64,000 nucleotides of DNA from Hydrogenovibrio sp. SC-1 (GTDB taxonomy: Bacteria; Pseudomonadota; Gammaproteobacteria; Thiomicrospirales; Thiomicrospiraceae). Under the pieces are notes generated by a model, which worked only from the letters and a program-made list of their open reading frames with translations, was not told where the DNA came from and made no database searches. Positions 61,374 through 64,000 of this stretch are shown here, piece after piece. A program made the translations under genes and the position numbers. Location of the stretch: positions 62,001 to 126,000 of the forward strand of contig NZ_PKGB01000006.1 in NCBI RefSeq assembly GCF_002848135.1, read 5' to 3'. Within the stretch, counting starts at the first letter, position 1; every line of letters begins with the position of its first letter.

Positions 61374-63437
61374 TTATACTTGGGTAAAGACCAGTGCTAG
61401 TACATCGTTTCGATAGCCATCGCCATTCTTGTATTCTCGATAACCTTCACTCATTTTATAACCCACTAAATAATTATCGCCATTCAGCTTGGTATGAAAA
61501 CTGCCTGTGTCGCCATTTTTACTGGATTGGGTCGATTTTGGTAAATCAATTACGCTGCCGATTTGAAAAGAGTCGATGGTGGACGCAATCACTTCTCCTT
61601 CTGGGGTGGTGAAAACGCTGAAGGTTGATTCGTCCAGTGTTTTGTTAATGTATTTGGGCAAGGTGTCTTCTAGCATCGCTTTGAATTCAGGGGTACTGTC
61701 AAATACGAGTGCAATACCGCCAACGGTCTTTTGATCGTTACGCCAGTCTCTAACGGCAGCATGATAAATATAAGTTGAGTGGTTGTCATAGAGCGAGGTT
61801 GCATGAAAGTCAGACACGGTATAGTGTTGAGTATTATCGATCGCAAGACATTGGGCGGTGTCTTGTGGTCGTGGAAGCACTGTATCAATCAAGTGTGTTT
61901 GAGTCGGATCAGAAACGGCAACCACTTTGCCCTGATGATCATACAAAATAATATTGGTGTAAACCGTATAGAGCTGGTTAATGTATTGCAAAATCTCGGT
62001 TAGGGTTTCCGTTTCGGATTCTCCAATCAATTGTCCGTCTTTATGTTGGCTTAAGTGTTTTCGAAAAGTACTGTTGAGTGCCCACCAGCGGCAATCGTTA
62101 GCGCGCTCATACAAGTTTCGATCCATGATTTCAATCGCCAGCATGGCGCTGAATTTCACCTTGCTTTGAACGGTTTCGACCAACACTGAGTGAATGTGAT
62201 GAATGAATCGTTCAAATAAGGCTTGAATGTCATGGCTGATATCTTGAAAGCTGTCGAGAACCGGTAAGAACGATTGCACATTACGCTTTAAAGAGGTGAT
62301 TTTGCCGTTGAGAATGACGATCAACAGTAAGGTGCTGACTTTTAGGTTGGTTTCTTCCAGTTCATTCATGTAGATAGGGGATGATGGGTCAATATCAACG
62401 TCTAGGGTGTCATCGGTCTGGGTTTTATTAAATGCCACTTCATGACTTGCATAAGATCGGCAAAACCATTTCAGACCGTAGAATCCTTGGTAACCATGTG
62501 TTCGAGTGGTATAGGTTAGACCTTGTTGTGTGGTTCTTGGTGTTTCAGTAATGGATGGTGCCGCTTGCTTTTTTCCAATTGGATGGCCTGTGTGGTTGTT
62601 GCTGGCAAGCAAGGTGCCGTGCTCGTCAACAAGGGTGATCTGATGACCGTTTTCATCAGGCTCTAAAATATTAAAAATCCCCGCCATTTCTTGAGTAAAA
62701 GAAAATCTTAGGCAAAGCACGCCCAATACGGTTGCTGAATCTGATTGGGAAGCGACAATGCGTTTGGCATAGATTAAGCTGTTTTCATGATTTGGAAATA
62801 AGTCTGAGTGACGATAGACTTCAACATAAGGCGCATCCGTTTGAATGGCTTCGGTAATCAGGGGGTCATGGCTACGAGTGACAGGGTTGTTTGGGTTCAG
62901 TTTAACTGCCACCTCGCCATCTGGGCGCAATAACAAAATATCCTCATAAACGCTGTATTTTGCCACATATTCTTGAATGCGATTTTCAATAAAGTCATGA
63001 TCATCACTGGATGGCTTTGGCATTTTAAGATAGTCAATAATGTCATCATCTGTCGCTAAAAACCCTACATCAGCGGTTCTTTCAAATAGGTTTCGGATAA
63101 TGATATCGATGGTGGCTTGCGACTTTAAAATGATTTCGCTGTTAGCTTGGTTTAGATAGCGACTCACCAATGCATGGAGCATGTCGCTGCGAAGATTTTG
63201 AAAGGCCTTTTGGGTTTCAACAATCGATTCTAACAATTGTGGATCCATATTCTCATTATTAATCTTACCGACCATTGCAACGGTGGTCCACCATAAGTCC
63301 TGGTGATCCAGTTCATTAAGGTATTTTTTGACCTCGGGTAAGTATTCCATGTAGGTTTTCAAGTTTTGTGTCGTACCAGTATTCATAGACCTATCTTTTA
63401 ATATGTTTGAGGTTGTAATAGGTTCAATCGAGTGCAT
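61374..63437 (-). CDS. Cytoplasmic tandem Cache/PDC-like sensor protein
   Basis: A 687-residue protein with two similar halves. RNLFERTADVGFLATDD (residues 115-131) recurs as RNLYERANDCRWWALNS (440-456), and YSVYEDILLLRPDGEVAV as YTVYTNIILYDHQGKVVA. Each half looks like a Cache/PDC ligand-binding fold, with GVLCLRFSFTQEM and GGIALVFDSTPEF closing. No output domain, signal peptide or clear membrane helix is visible, which is unusual for Cache proteins. ATG 63386 (17 codons in) is an alternative start with an AGG just upstream. Function unknown; perhaps a soluble sensor for chemotaxis or c-di-GMP signalling. Confidence 0.7.
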   Translation of the reverse strand: MHSIEPITTSNILKDRSMNTGTTQNLKTYMEYLPEVKKYLNELDHQDLWWTTVAMVGKINNENMDPQLLESIVETQKAFQNLRSDMLHALVSRYLNQANSEIILKSQATIDIIIRNLFERTADVGFLATDDDIIDYLKMPKPSSDDHDFIENRIQEYVAKYSVYEDILLLRPDGEVAVKLNPNNPVTRSHDPLITEAIQTDAPYVEVYRHSDLFPNHENSLIYAKRIVASQSDSATVLGVLCLRFSFTQEMAGIFNILEPDENGHQITLVDEHGTLLASNNHTGHPIGKKQAAPSITETPRTTQQGLTYTTRTHGYQGFYGLKWFCRSYASHEVAFNKTQTDDTLDVDIDPSSPIYMNELEETNLKVSTLLLIVILNGKITSLKRNVQSFLPVLDSFQDISHDIQALFERFIHHIHSVLVETVQSKVKFSAMLAIEIMDRNLYERANDCRWWALNSTFRKHLSQHKDGQLIGESETETLTEILQYINQLYTVYTNIILYDHQGKVVAVSDPTQTHLIDTVLPRPQDTAQCLAIDNTQHYTVSDFHATSLYDNHSTYIYHAAVRDWRNDQKTVGGIALVFDSTPEFKAMLEDTLPKYINKTLDESTFSVFTTPEGEVIASTIDSFQIGSVIDLPKSTQSSKNGDTGSFHTKLNGDNYLVGYKMSEGYREYKNGDGYRNDVLALVFTQV

Positions 63438-64000
63438 TATTTGTTTTATTAGAGTTTTCTAATAGCAGGTACTTTGCCAGTCTTCTATACTGCTTACAAA
63501 ACAACCGGTTAACGCTAAAATAGTGGCGTTTAACAGGCGGTTTTTTTTCAAAAAAATGTCTGTCCTTGTTTCTTTTTCGCACCAATTTAGTTCGTACAAA
63601 GGTTAGTAAGCGAGTCTTGATGCTGCTGAGTTGTTTGGCTGCGCAAGAGTTACAATTTGAAACAAGGTGAAAGGTGGGGTTCTATGAAAACTTACTATAT
63701 TTTTGATCCATAAAGAGTTTGATCGCAGATAAGAATGTTAGGAATTGGTAGCAAATGATTACAATTTTAGCTGTGCTGGGGATTGTTTAAAAAGAGAATT
63801 TCGTCAGTTGTTTAAAATTGTAGTAAATGTGGTGCTTTATTGACATATTTTGGTGCTATTTTAATAGTTTAAGAAACGATTTCTTATAGATTTCCGATAA
63901 AAACTCCTGATAAAGGGGTTTATTATATATGGCATTAAAAGTGCTATATGAGCTGGCTGAAAATATTTTTATGCAGAAATGCACGTATTTTTAGGATAAA
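63438..64000. other. Long A/T-rich gap with no convincing gene
   Basis: This 560-bp region has only very short ORFs (for example a nine-codon frame at 63684 after GGTGGGG). A hairpin-like stretch at 63506-63538 (TTAACGC / GCGTTTAA) is followed by a run of eight T, as if a short plus-strand RNA ended there; a TATACT lies near 63486. The 11-mer AGAGTTTGATC near 63715 resembles the 16S rRNA 5' end but the next bases do not match. The regulatory region of a gene beyond the right edge is likely. Confidence 0.4.

Noticed and set aside
63714-63724. AGAGTTTGATC, the start of 16S rRNA
   Set aside because: The following bases do not continue as 16S rRNA (no TGGCTCAG), and no other rRNA-like sequence follows.

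Overview
The window is a dense stretch of a gammaproteobacterial chromosome with moderate to low G+C. The combination of a SoxD-like sulfur-oxidation cytochrome, an assimilatory sulfate cluster, many c-di-GMP proteins and the rpmH-rnpA-yidC-mnmE / mnmG-rsmG-parA-parB-atp arrangement suggests a sulfur-oxidising chemolithoautotroph of the Thiomicrospira/Hydrogenovibrio/Thiomicrorhabdus group. This is inferred from gene content; there is no rRNA in the window to confirm it. The rpmH and mnmG-parAB-atp blocks usually lie near the replication origin, but dnaA and a recognisable oriC are not here.

Layout. 1-2.5 kb: the 3' part of a SoxD-like cytochrome c gene and a frameshifted PAS-GAF-HD-GYP gene. 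2.6-11.2 kb: a methyltransferase-like repair protein, a cyclic-nucleotide-domain protein, rpmH-rnpA-yidC, a small unknown gene, mnmE-rlmD, an odd cation-diffusion-facilitator-like protein and a YigZ protein. 11.2-19.7 kb: signalling genes (a GGDEF protein with a broken N-terminus, queF, a 4xCBS-PAS-PAS-GGDEF-EAL protein and a chemoreceptor behind a sigma54-type promoter). 19.8-33 kb: sulfur assimilation, with a CysB-like regulator divergent from a YeeE/YedE transporter, then the minus-strand run cysJ-cysH-cysI-cysD-cysN-SLC13 permease-DUF481-like outer membrane protein, with cysG upstream. 33-36 kb: a free cNMP domain and a PAS-GGDEF-EAL protein. 36.6-48.3 kb: mnmG-rsmG-parA-parB and the complete ATP synthase operon, closed by a strong UUCG-loop terminator. 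48.4-55.2 kb: glmU, ubiA, ubiC-recG and three unrecognised genes. 55.3-61.4 kb: an ammonium transporter fused to a diguanylate cyclase, ridA, and a four-gene metal ABC transporter behind a perfect 40-bp palindrome. 61.4-64 kb: a duplicated Cache-like protein and about 560 bp with no convincing gene.

How it fits together. The sulfate genes use the APS route: CysH carries the iron-sulfur cysteine pattern and no APS kinase gene is present. An 18-bp inverted-repeat motif, differing at one base, sits in front of both cysB and cysJ and may tie the cluster together. Five separate genes make, break or sense c-di-GMP; one is frameshifted and one has an early in-frame stop.

The most unusual signal is a 10-bp palindrome, CCAGGCCTGG, present eight times exactly (plus near-matches) where a random sequence would be expected to hold well under one. 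It often lies at gene 3' ends between A- and T-rich flanks, like a terminator built on a conserved sequence tag. No tRNA, rRNA, CRISPR array or insertion sequence was seen.
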